Source: an uncultured Lachnospiraceae bacterium
GTDB lineage: Bacteria; Bacillota; Clostridia; Lachnospirales; Lachnospiraceae
DNA: 22,115 nucleotides
Reading direction: 5' to 3'
NCBI GenBank assembly: GCA_910588215.1
Contig: CAJUQJ010000055.1
Location: 1 to 22,115, forward strand
Shown here: positions 15,981 to 22,115 of the stretch, piece by piece
Numbering within the stretch: position 1 is the first letter of the stretch
Layout of the letters: every line of letters starts with the position of its first letter
Program-made: the position numbers and the translations under genes
The notes under the pieces: generated by a model
What the model was told of the DNA's origin: nothing
Seen by the model: the letters and a program-made list of their open reading frames with translations, nothing else
Databases searched by the model: none

Positions 15981-16009
15981 ATTATACCACAAATATCTGA
16001 AACTATCAA
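15981..16009 (-). promoter_or_regulatory. near-consensus sigma-A promoter of the defence operon
   Basis: Read on the minus strand: TTGATA (16009-16004), a 17-base spacer, then TATAAT (15986-15981) preceded by TGG as an extended -10. It leaves a leader of roughly 80 bases before the GTG at 15893. No equally good promoter was seen further down the operon, so this one probably drives all genes to about 1015. An imperfect dyad GATCA-N10-TGATC (16013-16032) sits right behind the -35 box and could be an operator. Confidence 0.75.
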
Positions 16010-16045
16010 TCAGATCATGGCATTTGCTGATCACCCTGCCAACCG

Positions 16046-16066
16046 GCGTCTCGTCCAGTGAGACGC
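16046..16066. repeat. perfect 7-bp inverted repeat, possible operator
   Basis: GCGTCTC (16046-16052) and GAGACGC (16060-16066) flank a 7-base centre. The dyad starts 37 bases behind the -35 box of the defence promoter. It has no T-run on either side, so it is not a good terminator; a regulator site is the more likely reading. Confidence 0.4.
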
Positions 16067-16162
16067 TCCATCCCTGTGAAAATCCCCGAAAAATTCATAC
16101 TTTTTCAAATCCCGAACCTTAAGAACCTTACAAACTATAGCCCCCGACCTTACGAATGATTG

Positions 16163-16199
16163 AATCACTCCTGTAAACAATCGCAGGAGTGATTTTTTT
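16163..16199 (+). terminator. strong intrinsic terminator or attenuator upstream of the sigma-like gene
   Basis: AATCACTCCTG (16163-16173) pairs perfectly with CAGGAGTGATT (16184-16194), followed by five more Ts. It ends 47 bases before the ATG at 16247. It either stops read-through from the left, being the tail of a gene no longer there, or acts as an attenuator in the leader of the plus-strand gene. Confidence 0.75.
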
Positions 16200-16246
16200 C
16201 TTCCTGCGGAATCGCAAACCAAGGCAAATCACAGGAGGAAAAAATT

Positions 16247-16966
16247 ATGCCAAGAAAAGCAGATTATTCAAACACCCAGAAGTACAGCAACCGCAAGTCC
16301 TTTGACGGACAGCCCATTCCGGACGGCAAGGTATTAGTCCCCTTCCTCAAAGAAAAATTCGGATTACAGAAGGGCGACTACATCCAGGACAACTTCACCA
16401 CTATGCATCTCGGGGAATTTACCTTTGAGATCGGATTCATGGCCATCGACGAAGGTCACTATGCTTCCTATATGAAGGACTTCTGGGATGAACTCAACAA
16501 GGACATGGAGATGCGCCGCGAAGGCCGCTGCATCATAGGAAAGAACCCCGACGGAACAGACAAGCTCTGTCCTTACACCAGACGTTGTAGGGGATGCCCA
16601 AACAAAGGGCTTCTGGAACGCTATAACCCGAAGCGCATTGAAATTCTATCTCTGAACTATGAATATGACGGTGAGCTCTTTGATATTGAAGATAAATCAC
16701 AGCCGTCAGTAGAGGATCAGGTGTTGGACAAGCTCTGCCCGGAACCCACCGAAGAAGAACTGGAGATCAAACTTCTCGCCCACTTCGACAAAGAAAACCC
16801 TCGCCACGCAAAGATCATCCGTCTCAATCTTCAGGGAATGTCTATTGACGACATCTGCATCGAGATTGACTTAAAGTCCAGCCGTGGCCGTCAGGAGATT
16901 AATAACGCACATGATGCCTTCTGTGAGTATCTGAAACTTCGCCACTGTAAGAAAAATCGAAAATAA
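16247..16966 (+). CDS. sigma-70 region-4-like, Cys-rich protein of integrative elements/phages
   Basis: The 239-residue product starts at ATG 16247 with AGGAGG seven bases upstream. The N-terminus (PRKADYSNTQKYSNRKSFDGQPIPDGK) and the LGEFTFEIGFM segment match a protein I know from conjugative elements and prophages of gut Clostridia, usually annotated as hypothetical or sigma-70-like. A cysteine cluster (Cys95, 108, 114, 117 in CIIGKNPDG...CPYTRRCRGC) suggests a bound zinc. The C-terminal part (about 165-230: HAKIIRLNLQGMSIDDICIEIDLKSSRGRQEINNA) looks like a region-4 HTH. A transcription role for the element is likely but unproved. It is transcribed away from the defence operon and closed by a strong hairpin, and it marks the flanking DNA as mobile-element backbone. 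Confidence 0.75.
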   Translation: MPRKADYSNTQKYSNRKSFDGQPIPDGKVLVPFLKEKFGLQKGDYIQDNFTTMHLGEFTFEIGFMAIDEGHYASYMKDFWDELNKDMEMRREGRCIIGKNPDGTDKLCPYTRRCRGCPNKGLLERYNPKRIEILSLNYEYDGELFDIEDKSQPSVEDQVLDKLCPEPTEEELEIKLLAHFDKENPRHAKIIRLNLQGMSIDDICIEIDLKSSRGRQEINNAHDAFCEYLKLRHCKKNRK

Positions 16967-16991
16967 GTCCTCATAGGTCACAGCGTAAGAA

Positions 16992-17027
16992 AGAGCGGTA
17001 ACACCCATCATCGGGTGCTACCGCTCT
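16992..17027. terminator. bidirectional terminator hairpin
   Basis: AGAGCGGTA-A-CACCC (16992-17006) pairs with GGGTG-C-TACCGCTCT (17013-17027) around a 6-base loop, followed by GCTTTTAA on the plus strand. It separates the plus-strand sigma-like gene from the minus-strand 94-residue gene, which ends at 17032. Confidence 0.75.
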
Positions 17028-17031
17028 GCTT

Positions 17032-17316
17032 TTAATGCTTATAGACTGGCTTCCTGCCGTTTAATTGAAATTCATCATGAGACTTGATATCCCTGATCGC
17101 CTTCCGAAGTGTTCCACACCGGGAGTGGCTGTGATAGGGGTGATTGATTTTATGCTTGTGATAGACCAGACAAAGGTTTCTGCCCGTCAGCTCCACATTA
17201 TGGATATACCAGACATGCCGGGTGTTGTTGCTGATCAAAGTCACATCAAAGGCATCTGCCACAATCACCGTAAAATACTTCCTGTCTATCGCCTGCAGTT
17301 CTTCCGTGGTAAACAT
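17032..17316 (-). CDS. small hypothetical protein of the mobile-element backbone
   Basis: ATG 17316 (MFTTEELQAIDRKYFTVIVADAF) is preferred over GTG 17322; GAGG lies upstream. The 94-residue product has a mixed alpha/beta look: FTVIVADAFDVTLISNNTRHVWYIHNVEL, then a His-rich stretch KHKINHPYHSHSRCGTLRKAIRDIKSHDEF. I know similar small proteins only as uncharacterised cargo of Lachnospiraceae integrative elements, and I assign no function. The several His and one Cys in HPYHSHSRC could bind a metal, but this is a guess. It lies 82 bases downstream of the symE-like gene in the same direction and may share its transcript. Confidence 0.6.
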   Translation of the reverse strand: MFTTEELQAIDRKYFTVIVADAFDVTLISNNTRHVWYIHNVELTGRNLCLVYHKHKINHPYHSHSRCGTLRKAIRDIKSHDEFQLNGRKPVYKH

Positions 17317-17397
17317 TCTCACTACCTCGCTCCCGGCTCCGCCACCATCTGAGCCCTTATTTTGACTTTCTCAGCCTCGTAACGCTTCTGTAAGGCT

Positions 17398-17619
17398 TTA
17401 ATCTCTCTTTCCCATGAACTCTGCCTCTGCGGCCTTCACAGCAGCCCTCTCGGCATCCTGTGTGATGATGAGCTTGCCGTCCTCACAGGTGACGGAAATA
17501 TAGTCTCCGATATCGAACCCGGCTTCCTTCAGCCACATCCCCTTCAACATGATCGTCGGCGTCTCCCGATACTTGTAACCACTTTGCCCATAAACCTTAA
17601 CGCTTCTCTTCTTTTCCAT
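17398..17619 (-). CDS. SymE-like toxin of a type I toxin-antitoxin family
   Basis: ATG 17619 (MEKKRSVKVYGQSGYKYRET) is chosen because GAGGAAA lies just upstream; the frame stays open to 17676 without a better site. The 73-residue product matches the SymE_toxin family: R-x-x-KVYG at the start, PTIMLKGMWLKEAGFDIGDYISVTCEDGKLIITQD as the AbrB-like core, and a helical tail. In E. coli SymE is SOS-induced and controlled by the antisense RNA SymR. Firmicute copies are frequent on mobile elements and their action is poorly known. No antisense promoter was recognised here. It sits just inside the presumed element end, next to rlmD, and may help to hold the element in the population. Confidence 0.8.
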   Translation of the reverse strand: MEKKRSVKVYGQSGYKYRETPTIMLKGMWLKEAGFDIGDYISVTCEDGKLIITQDAERAAVKAAEAEFMGKRD

Positions 17620-17710
17620 TATGATTTCCTCAGTTTCTGTGATTGTCATTGATTGCCAGTACCATTCCAGAATCACCGGATCCAGATCATAGGCACCACC
17701 TCCCCTCGGC

Positions 17711-17750
17711 GAAAAAATAAGCTGCCAATGCTTTTACACATCAGCAGCTT
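17711..17750 (-). terminator. rlmD terminator
   Basis: On the minus strand AAGCTGCTGATG pairs with CATTGGCAGCTT (12 pairs, two of them G-T) around an 8-base loop, followed by ATTTTTTC. It begins 26 bases past the rlmD stop, the expected place and strand for the end of the housekeeping transcript. Confidence 0.8.
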
Positions 17751-17775
17751 TCGCTTTTAGTTCGGTGTTTTATTT

Positions 17776-19392
17776 TCAGTTCCGATTCTTCTTAGAATCC
17801 TTGATACGGTAGTAGTCTTCCAGATCCACATCGATCCTAACTTTCGTATCAGGTTTTCGGTTGCTCAAGAGGCACACCGTCTCCACATGCACCGTATGCC
17901 CAAACTGGTCTACCACCCGCCCACGCTTCAGCTCATATCCGCCATCGCACAACACTTTAAGATCACGCGCCAGGGTAGCCGAATCGCAGCTCACATACAC
18001 AATCCGTTCCGGCCGCATAGCAAGCATCGTCTCCAGGCATTTCGTATCACATCCTTTTCGCGGCGGATCCACTACGATCACATCCGGGTGCCGCTTCTCC
18101 TCCTCAGGCATTTTTTCTCCTGCTGCCTCTTCCATTCCTGTCTCTTTTCCGTCCACGGATATTTCTCTGTCACCATCCGCATGCGCGCACCTGCCATAAT
18201 ATTCCGGCAGCACTTCCTCAGCCTTCCCCACGTAGAATTCCACATTCGTGATCTCGTTGATCCGCGCATTCTCCCACGCATCCTCGATGGCTTGCAAAAC
18301 CACTTCGACTCCATATACTTTCTTCGCCCGTGTAGCCATAAAAAGGGAGATCGTCCCAATTCCGCAATACAGATCCCAGACCGTCTCACTGCCGGTCAGC
18401 CCCGCATATTCAAGCGCCAGGCCGTATAGCTTCTCCGTCTGCTCCGGATTCACCTGGTAAAAGGACAGTGGCGAAATGGAAAAAGCAAGACCGCCGATGC
18501 TGTCTCTGATCGTCTCTTTTCCCCACAATACACGAATTTCTCGTCCCATTATGACATTTGTCCGCTCCCTGTTGACACTGACAGAAATACTGGCTATATG
18601 TCTGGGCCTGGCAGAATCTGCCTTCCCTACCGGTATCTTCTCCTTTTCTGTCTCGCCCTTCTCTAACACAAGCCCTCGCAGTTTCTCCACCAGTTTCTCT
18701 TCTGCCGGCAGTCTCTTCGCGTTGACCACCAGGCAGACCATGATCTCCCCTGTCGTAAATCCGGTACGAATCAGCACATGCCGCACCAGGCCGGTTCCAT
18801 CATTTTCACGGTATGCACTCACCCCGTTCTCCCGCATATAGGCAAGCAACGCTTCCAAGATGAGCCTGTTCTCCGGTGCGCCCAGAGCACAGTCCGTGTT
18901 GGCGATGATATCATGGGTCCTGCCCGCGTAGAAACCGACAACAAGATTCCCGGTTTTATCATATCCCACCGGGAACTGTGCCTTGTTACGGTAATGCCAC
19001 GGCGTTTCCATACCTACCACCGGCTCCATGATCTTATCCAGAAGTTCCGCAGGAAAACCTCCGATCCGCATCAGATTATTCCGCACTTTATCCGCCTTAT
19101 AGGCAAGCTGTCTTTCATAGCTCATCGCCTGAATCTGGCACCCGCCGCACTGTCTGTGGAATCTGCATACGGGCTCCACACGAAAAGAAGAAGGTGTTAC
19201 CACCTTCTCTACTCTCGCATATCCATAGTTCTTCCTGCATTTGGTGATTCGCGCCTCCACTGTATCGCCAATGACCGCATCCTTCACGAAAAGGGTATAA
19301 CCGTTGCATTTCCCGATTCCCTCACCGTCGTTTCCGATGTCCTCTATTGTCACTGTGAGGATGTCATTTTTCCTATATTGTGCGCACTCCAT
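17776..19392 (-). CDS. rlmD: 23S rRNA (uracil-1939-C5)-methyltransferase RlmD
   Basis: The 538-residue enzyme makes m5U1939 in 23S rRNA (or the Firmicute RlmCD equivalent). A TRAM domain occupies about 8-65. The iron-sulfur cysteines are Cys76, 82, 85 (CRFHRQCGGC) and Cys168. The SAM site is DLYCGIGTISL (340-350), followed by VDPPRKGC (441-448) and the catalytic Cys469 in VYVSCDSATLARDL. A charged insert (about 403-435) splits the C-terminal domain; this is unusual but in frame. The core ends at GHTVHVETVCLLS (498-510), after which 28 residues follow (NRKPDTKVRIDVDLEDYYRI...). The 3' end of this gene is a known integration hot spot for conjugative elements in Firmicutes, and mobile-type genes start directly behind it. 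The start ATG 19392 has TGGAG six bases upstream. Confidence 0.93.
   Translation of the reverse strand: MECAQYRKNDILTVTIEDIGNDGEGIGKCNGYTLFVKDAVIGDTVEARITKCRKNYGYARVEKVVTPSSFRVEPVCRFHRQCGGCQIQAMSYERQLAYKADKVRNNLMRIGGFPAELLDKIMEPVVGMETPWHYRNKAQFPVGYDKTGNLVVGFYAGRTHDIIANTDCALGAPENRLILEALLAYMRENGVSAYRENDGTGLVRHVLIRTGFTTGEIMVCLVVNAKRLPAEEKLVEKLRGLVLEKGETEKEKIPVGKADSARPRHIASISVSVNRERTNVIMGREIRVLWGKETIRDSIGGLAFSISPLSFYQVNPEQTEKLYGLALEYAGLTGSETVWDLYCGIGTISLFMATRAKKVYGVEVVLQAIEDAWENARINEITNVEFYVGKAEEVLPEYYGRCAHADGDREISVDGKETGMEEAAGEKMPEEEKRHPDVIVVDPPRKGCDTKCLETMLAMRPERIVYVSCDSATLARDLKVLCDGGYELKRGRVVDQFGHTVHVETVCLLSNRKPDTKVRIDVDLEDYYRIKDSKKNRN
17863..17898 (-). other. candidate attachment site in the 3' end of rlmD
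   Basis: These bases encode the conserved HTVHVETVCLLS of RlmD, the stretch where integrative elements of streptococci and Clostridia are known to recombine. On its 3' side lie mobile-element-type genes, which fits an att junction. No second copy of the core was seen elsewhere in the window, so the other end of the element must lie outside it or the idea is wrong. Confidence 0.35.
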
Positions 19393-19532
19393 ATTTTACT
19401 CCATTTCAAAACGTCCCAAACTCCCGACTTAAAAATCAGTACATCAGTATGGTCTGCCAATCTTCACTCCATTTCCGTTCTGTCATCATCGCTGTTTTAT
19501 CAAAACAACGCACAGACACAGTCCAGCCCTGT

Positions 19533-20498
19533 CTATTCCAACTTCGTGCCCCGCACATTCGATTCAAACAACCTGTTAAATCCAAGCCAGCCCGTCTCCT
19601 TCGTATTCTCCAAAAGTTCCGTGAAAGTCTCCATCTTTGCATCCGTATTATCTGCAAAAGTCAGCGCCACCGCCTCCACGATCGCCGGTTTCTTCGGCGA
19701 ACCGAATTCATATTCCCCGTGGTGGGACAGGATACAGTGCTTCAATTCACTGGCAAGGATCACCGGAAAACCTTCGATCTCTTTCACCTTTTCTCCAATC
19801 ATCTCACTGCCAATCACAATATGCCCCAGGAACTGTCCGTCATCCGTGTAATCATTCTGCGGGAAAAGAGATAATTCCTTCGTCTTACCGATATCATGAC
19901 AGATTGCTGCCGCCAGCAGCAGATCCCTTTTCAAGACAGGATACTGGGTACAGAAATAGTCACACAATTTGGTCACCGCCAGCGTATGCTGCAGCAGACC
20001 GCCCACGAAGCCATGATGCACCGTTTTGGCTGCCGAAGACTGTTTGAAGGCCTTCACAAATTCCTCGTCTTCCACAAAAAAAGCCCGCAGCAGTTTCTTT
20101 AGATAAGGATTCTCCATGCTGCTGATCAACCCCAGCAGCTCCTTCATCATGTCCTCAATGGGAAATTTGCTCACTGGAAGGTAATCTGCCGGTTCATACT
20201 CACCTTCCCGGCACTTGCGGACCCTTTTCACATTGACCTGGAAGGCACCCTGAAAGCTTGTCACATCCCCGTACACCTCTACGTAATCCAGGGTATCAAA
20301 ATCCTCGATTCCCGCATTGTTCGGATCCCAGATCTTGGCATCCACGGTTCCCGTTTTATCCTGTAAGATCACATTCTCATAAGGCTTGCCGTTCTTCGTG
20401 ACCGCCGACTGTTTATGTTTACAAAGATAAATGTCAAATACCCGGTCACTCTCTTTAAAATCCCTGATATATTTCATAATGTCCTCCGCCTTGCTCAA
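19533..20498 (-). CDS. yhaM: 3'-5' exoribonuclease YhaM (OB-fold plus HD domain)
   Basis: The 321-residue protein matches YhaM of Bacillus and relatives, a 3'-5' exonuclease that trims RNA and DNA ends. Residues 15-95 form an OB-fold (VILQDKTGTVDAKIWD... VEVYGDVTSFQGAFQVNVKRV) that binds nucleic acid. The HD phosphohydrolase domain (about 155-300) shows HHGFVGGLLQHT, AAAICHDIGKTKEL (His201-Asp202), GQFLGHIVIG (His226), SHHGEYEFGSPKKP (259-260) and FADNTDAKME (Asp283), so the metal ligands are all present. The start ATG 20498 has GGAGG at good distance. It lies 28 bases after the membrane PDZ gene and is probably co-transcribed with it; a TATAAT in the gap could add a weak promoter. It ends 140 bases before rlmD. 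Confidence 0.93.
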   Translation of the reverse strand: MSKAEDIMKYIRDFKESDRVFDIYLCKHKQSAVTKNGKPYENVILQDKTGTVDAKIWDPNNAGIEDFDTLDYVEVYGDVTSFQGAFQVNVKRVRKCREGEYEPADYLPVSKFPIEDMMKELLGLISSMENPYLKKLLRAFFVEDEEFVKAFKQSSAAKTVHHGFVGGLLQHTLAVTKLCDYFCTQYPVLKRDLLLAAAICHDIGKTKELSLFPQNDYTDDGQFLGHIVIGSEMIGEKVKEIEGFPVILASELKHCILSHHGEYEFGSPKKPAIVEAVALTFADNTDAKMETFTELLENTKETGWLGFNRLFESNVRGTKLE

Positions 20499-20526
20499 TA
20501 TTATAATATTTCCTTAATGTTCTCAG

Positions 20527-21912
20527 TTATCTTCTCCCCAGAGTCACCTGCACACTCACTTCCTGCCCCTGGCGCACCAGCACTACATCCAACACATCCT
20601 CCGGTTTTGCGATGGCCAGCACACTCAACAGGTCGTTGTAGCTTTCGATGGGCGTCTCGTTCGCCTTCGTGATCACATCACCGCTCTGAATACCCGCATT
20701 CATCGCGGGGGAATCCATTTCAATCTCTTTGATATAGGTCCCGGTAGGCATACCTGATTCTTTGATGGCTTCTTCCGGCACATCCGCGCCATGGATGCCC
20801 AGATAAGCCCGTTCCTGATCGTTGGACATCTTCTCGATCGTCCGTTTCAGTTCCGTCACCCCATAGGCCGTCAACAGATTACCCATATCATTGCTGATAT
20901 TTACATTATCGATGATTCCCAGCACCATACCGTTTAAATCCGCGATGATCCCTGTCGCGTTTCGGCTGCCGTAAATATCCGTGACAATGGACTTATACGC
21001 CGAATCCGGCTGATCGATCACCGTACCCACGGAAGTCACGATCCCATAACATACCGATCCGCTTCCCAGCGGGCTGCCCAGCGCCATCACCGGCTTTCCC
21101 AGAAGTTTTGTACTATTAGAACTGCCAAGCTTCGCAATATCGATCACATCCATCGTTTCTTCCCCGATGGACATCAAAGGTACAGACAGCACTGCCAGTC
21201 CGGTAGTGGCATCCTTCTGTACCAATTCAGCATCGGTCTTCGTCTGATCGCAGAAAGTCACGATAATGCTGTCCGCATCGCCCAACGCCCCCGCACTGAC
21301 CAGAATCAGCACGGCTTTCCCGTTATTGGCTATGATAATGCCCGATGCCGAAGCCTCGTTTTCATATATATCGTTAAGCCAGTCCACATCAGAGACGACA
21401 CTTGTCACAGTGACCACTGACCGCCCGACTTTCTGTGCCAACGCCGCCAATTCCTCATAGAGCTGCTGATAATCCTCTATCCCGAACCGCACCTGGGACA
21501 ACAATTCTTCTATCTGTTCATCTTCCAGTTCCACCGGCGTCGTTTCCGGCGGCGGTACTTCTTCCTCCACGATCATATCTTCCGGTTTCATCTCTTCTGC
21601 CACCGTCTCTTCGGGAAACCTCACTTCCTCGGCTTCCTCTTCCGGATATAGACGATTACTGATGACCGGTTCCAATACCAGGAATGTAAAACAAGCCACC
21701 AGTCCAAATACCACAGCCATTACCACCGTCGTCACCGTTCTTCTGAGAAGTTTCTTCTTATTGACCGGCTTCTGCTTGATCGTCTCCCGTAAGAAATCCG
21801 GCTGTACCGGCGGCGTATACTCCGCCTGCTCCTTCACGGTCTTCCGCTCCATGCTGTTTCCCTGAATCATACCCTGCTCTATACCATTCTGTTCCCTGTT
21901 CCATTCCGCCAT
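20527..21912 (-). CDS. membrane-anchored HtrA-like PDZ protein with lost catalytic triad
   Basis: The 461-residue protein has a cytoplasmic N-terminus (1-57), one transmembrane helix (about 59-84, VTTVVMAVVFGLVACFTFLVL) and an acidic, Pro/Glu-rich extracellular linker (88-135). A chymotrypsin-fold domain (about 160-350) and a PDZ domain (about 360-459: AYLGIHG, GTYIKEIEMDSPAMNAGIQSGDVITKANE) follow. The fold follows HtrA/DegP, but each catalytic place seems changed: SAGAL at 206-210 where NxHVV is usual (Gly208 for His), DATTGLAVL (Gly238 for Asp) and GSRNATGII (Ala319 for the Ser of GNSGGPL). It is therefore probably a pseudoprotease working as a chaperone or scaffold at the cell surface. 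It has its own sigma-A-type promoter and probably leads the yhaM-rlmD transcript. Confidence 0.85.
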   Translation of the reverse strand: MAEWNREQNGIEQGMIQGNSMERKTVKEQAEYTPPVQPDFLRETIKQKPVNKKKLLRRTVTTVVMAVVFGLVACFTFLVLEPVISNRLYPEEEAEEVRFPEETVAEEMKPEDMIVEEEVPPPETTPVELEDEQIEELLSQVRFGIEDYQQLYEELAALAQKVGRSVVTVTSVVSDVDWLNDIYENEASASGIIIANNGKAVLILVSAGALGDADSIIVTFCDQTKTDAELVQKDATTGLAVLSVPLMSIGEETMDVIDIAKLGSSNSTKLLGKPVMALGSPLGSGSVCYGIVTSVGTVIDQPDSAYKSIVTDIYGSRNATGIIADLNGMVLGIIDNVNISNDMGNLLTAYGVTELKRTIEKMSNDQERAYLGIHGADVPEEAIKESGMPTGTYIKEIEMDSPAMNAGIQSGDVITKANETPIESYNDLLSVLAIAKPEDVLDVVLVRQGQEVSVQVTLGRR

Positions 21913-21976
21913 AAGGTCTACAACCTTCCCGCCCTGCCGACGCAGAGAAAATACCGCCTGTCATTTCCTATCTGAT

Positions 21977-22005
21977 AGTATATCTTTTTTTATCCGTCTT
22001 GTAAA
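21977..22005 (-). promoter_or_regulatory. sigma-A promoter of the PDZ protein gene
   Basis: On the minus strand TTTACA (22005-22000), a 17-base spacer rich in A, then TATACT (21982-21977), 65 bases before the ATG at 21912. Both boxes are within one base of consensus and the spacing is ideal. It probably also serves yhaM and perhaps rlmD. I see no gene between it and the window end. Confidence 0.75.
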
Positions 22006-22115
22006 GAATGGCATCTTCTTCCCTGTACGTATCAGATTGTCAAAAGTTACTATTCACGGTCCAATGTCATTAAGTTAATAGCGAACTGTCTGAAATGGTT
22101 AGATTCTTATTATGA

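Larger units (their letters stand above)
15894..16246. promoter_or_regulatory. divergent control region, no gene seen
   Basis: These 353 bases lie between the first defence gene (-) and the sigma-like gene (+). From left to right they hold the operon leader, the minus-strand promoter (15981-16009), a GATCA/TGATC dyad, a 7-bp perfect inverted repeat GCGTCTC-N7-GAGACGC (16046-16066), three ACCTTA words (16116, 16125, 16147), a strong terminator hairpin (16163-16199) and the GGAGG site of the plus-strand gene. I see no convincing coding sequence and no clear plus-strand promoter. Confidence 0.6.

Noticed and set aside
17323..17397. Small gene between the SymE-like gene and the 94-residue hypothetical
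   Set aside because: A frame reading EIKALQKRYEAEKVKIRAQ is open and looks protein-like, but it has no start codon with a ribosome-binding site upstream, so I cannot support it.
19393..19532. Short peptide gene or RNA between yhaM and rlmD
   Set aside because: Only short frames without good ribosome-binding sites and no stable hairpin with a T-run were seen.
18778..19851. 357-codon open frame on the plus strand
   Set aside because: It lies antisense to rlmD and yhaM, which have full catalytic motifs; its translation has no recognisable domain and no good ribosome-binding site.
1..22115. CRISPR array, tRNA or rRNA genes
   Set aside because: No regularly spaced direct repeats, no cloverleaf with GTTCRANNC-type arm and no rRNA-like stretch were noticed on either strand.

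Overview
The window looks like a low-to-mid GC Firmicute, most likely a Lachnospiraceae/Clostridium cluster XIVa gut bacterium. This rests on the protein flavour of rlmD, yhaM and the membrane PDZ protein, the strong GGAGG ribosome-binding sites, and the conjugative-element/phage-type genes. No rRNA, tRNA or CRISPR array is visible.

Left edge (1-1010): hairpin-rich DNA resembling an insertion-sequence end, followed by the C-terminal (palm/fingers) half of a phage-type family A DNA polymerase that has lost its N-terminus. A GC-rich hairpin ends it.

Centre (about 1015-16010, all on the minus strand): one long accessory operon, read from right to left, that looks like a composite anti-phage locus. 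A near-consensus promoter lies at 15981-16009. It is followed by two uncharacterised proteins sharing a Gln/Asn/Gly-rich NTQIGY segment (C-terminal in the first, N-terminal in the second), an excisionase-type HTH protein, and an ABC-type ATPase with a CPFC zinc-hook motif (RloC/PrrC-like architecture). Next come three different amino-group DNA methyltransferases, an EVE-McrB NTPase, an McrC nuclease and a small winged-helix protein. Genes mostly overlap or sit within 20 bases; the one larger gap (about 90 bases) separates the ATPase from the methyltransferases. The layout suggests a sensor/signalling plus ATPase module joined to a methylation-linked McrBC restriction module. The shared segment resembles RHIM-like bacterial amyloid signalling motifs, which would be a new partner for such a restriction locus.

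Right of the operon (16040-17700): a control region of about 350 bases, then genes typical of integrative elements: a Cys-rich sigma-70-region-4-like protein (+), a small hypothetical (-) and a SymE-like toxin (-).

Right end (17776-22115): chromosomal housekeeping genes on the minus strand: rlmD (23S rRNA m5U methyltransferase; its 3' end is a known integration hot spot in Firmicutes), yhaM (3'-5' exoribonuclease) and a membrane-anchored HtrA-like protein whose whole catalytic triad appears to be replaced. The most economical reading is an integrated mobile element next to rlmD that carries the defence operon as cargo.
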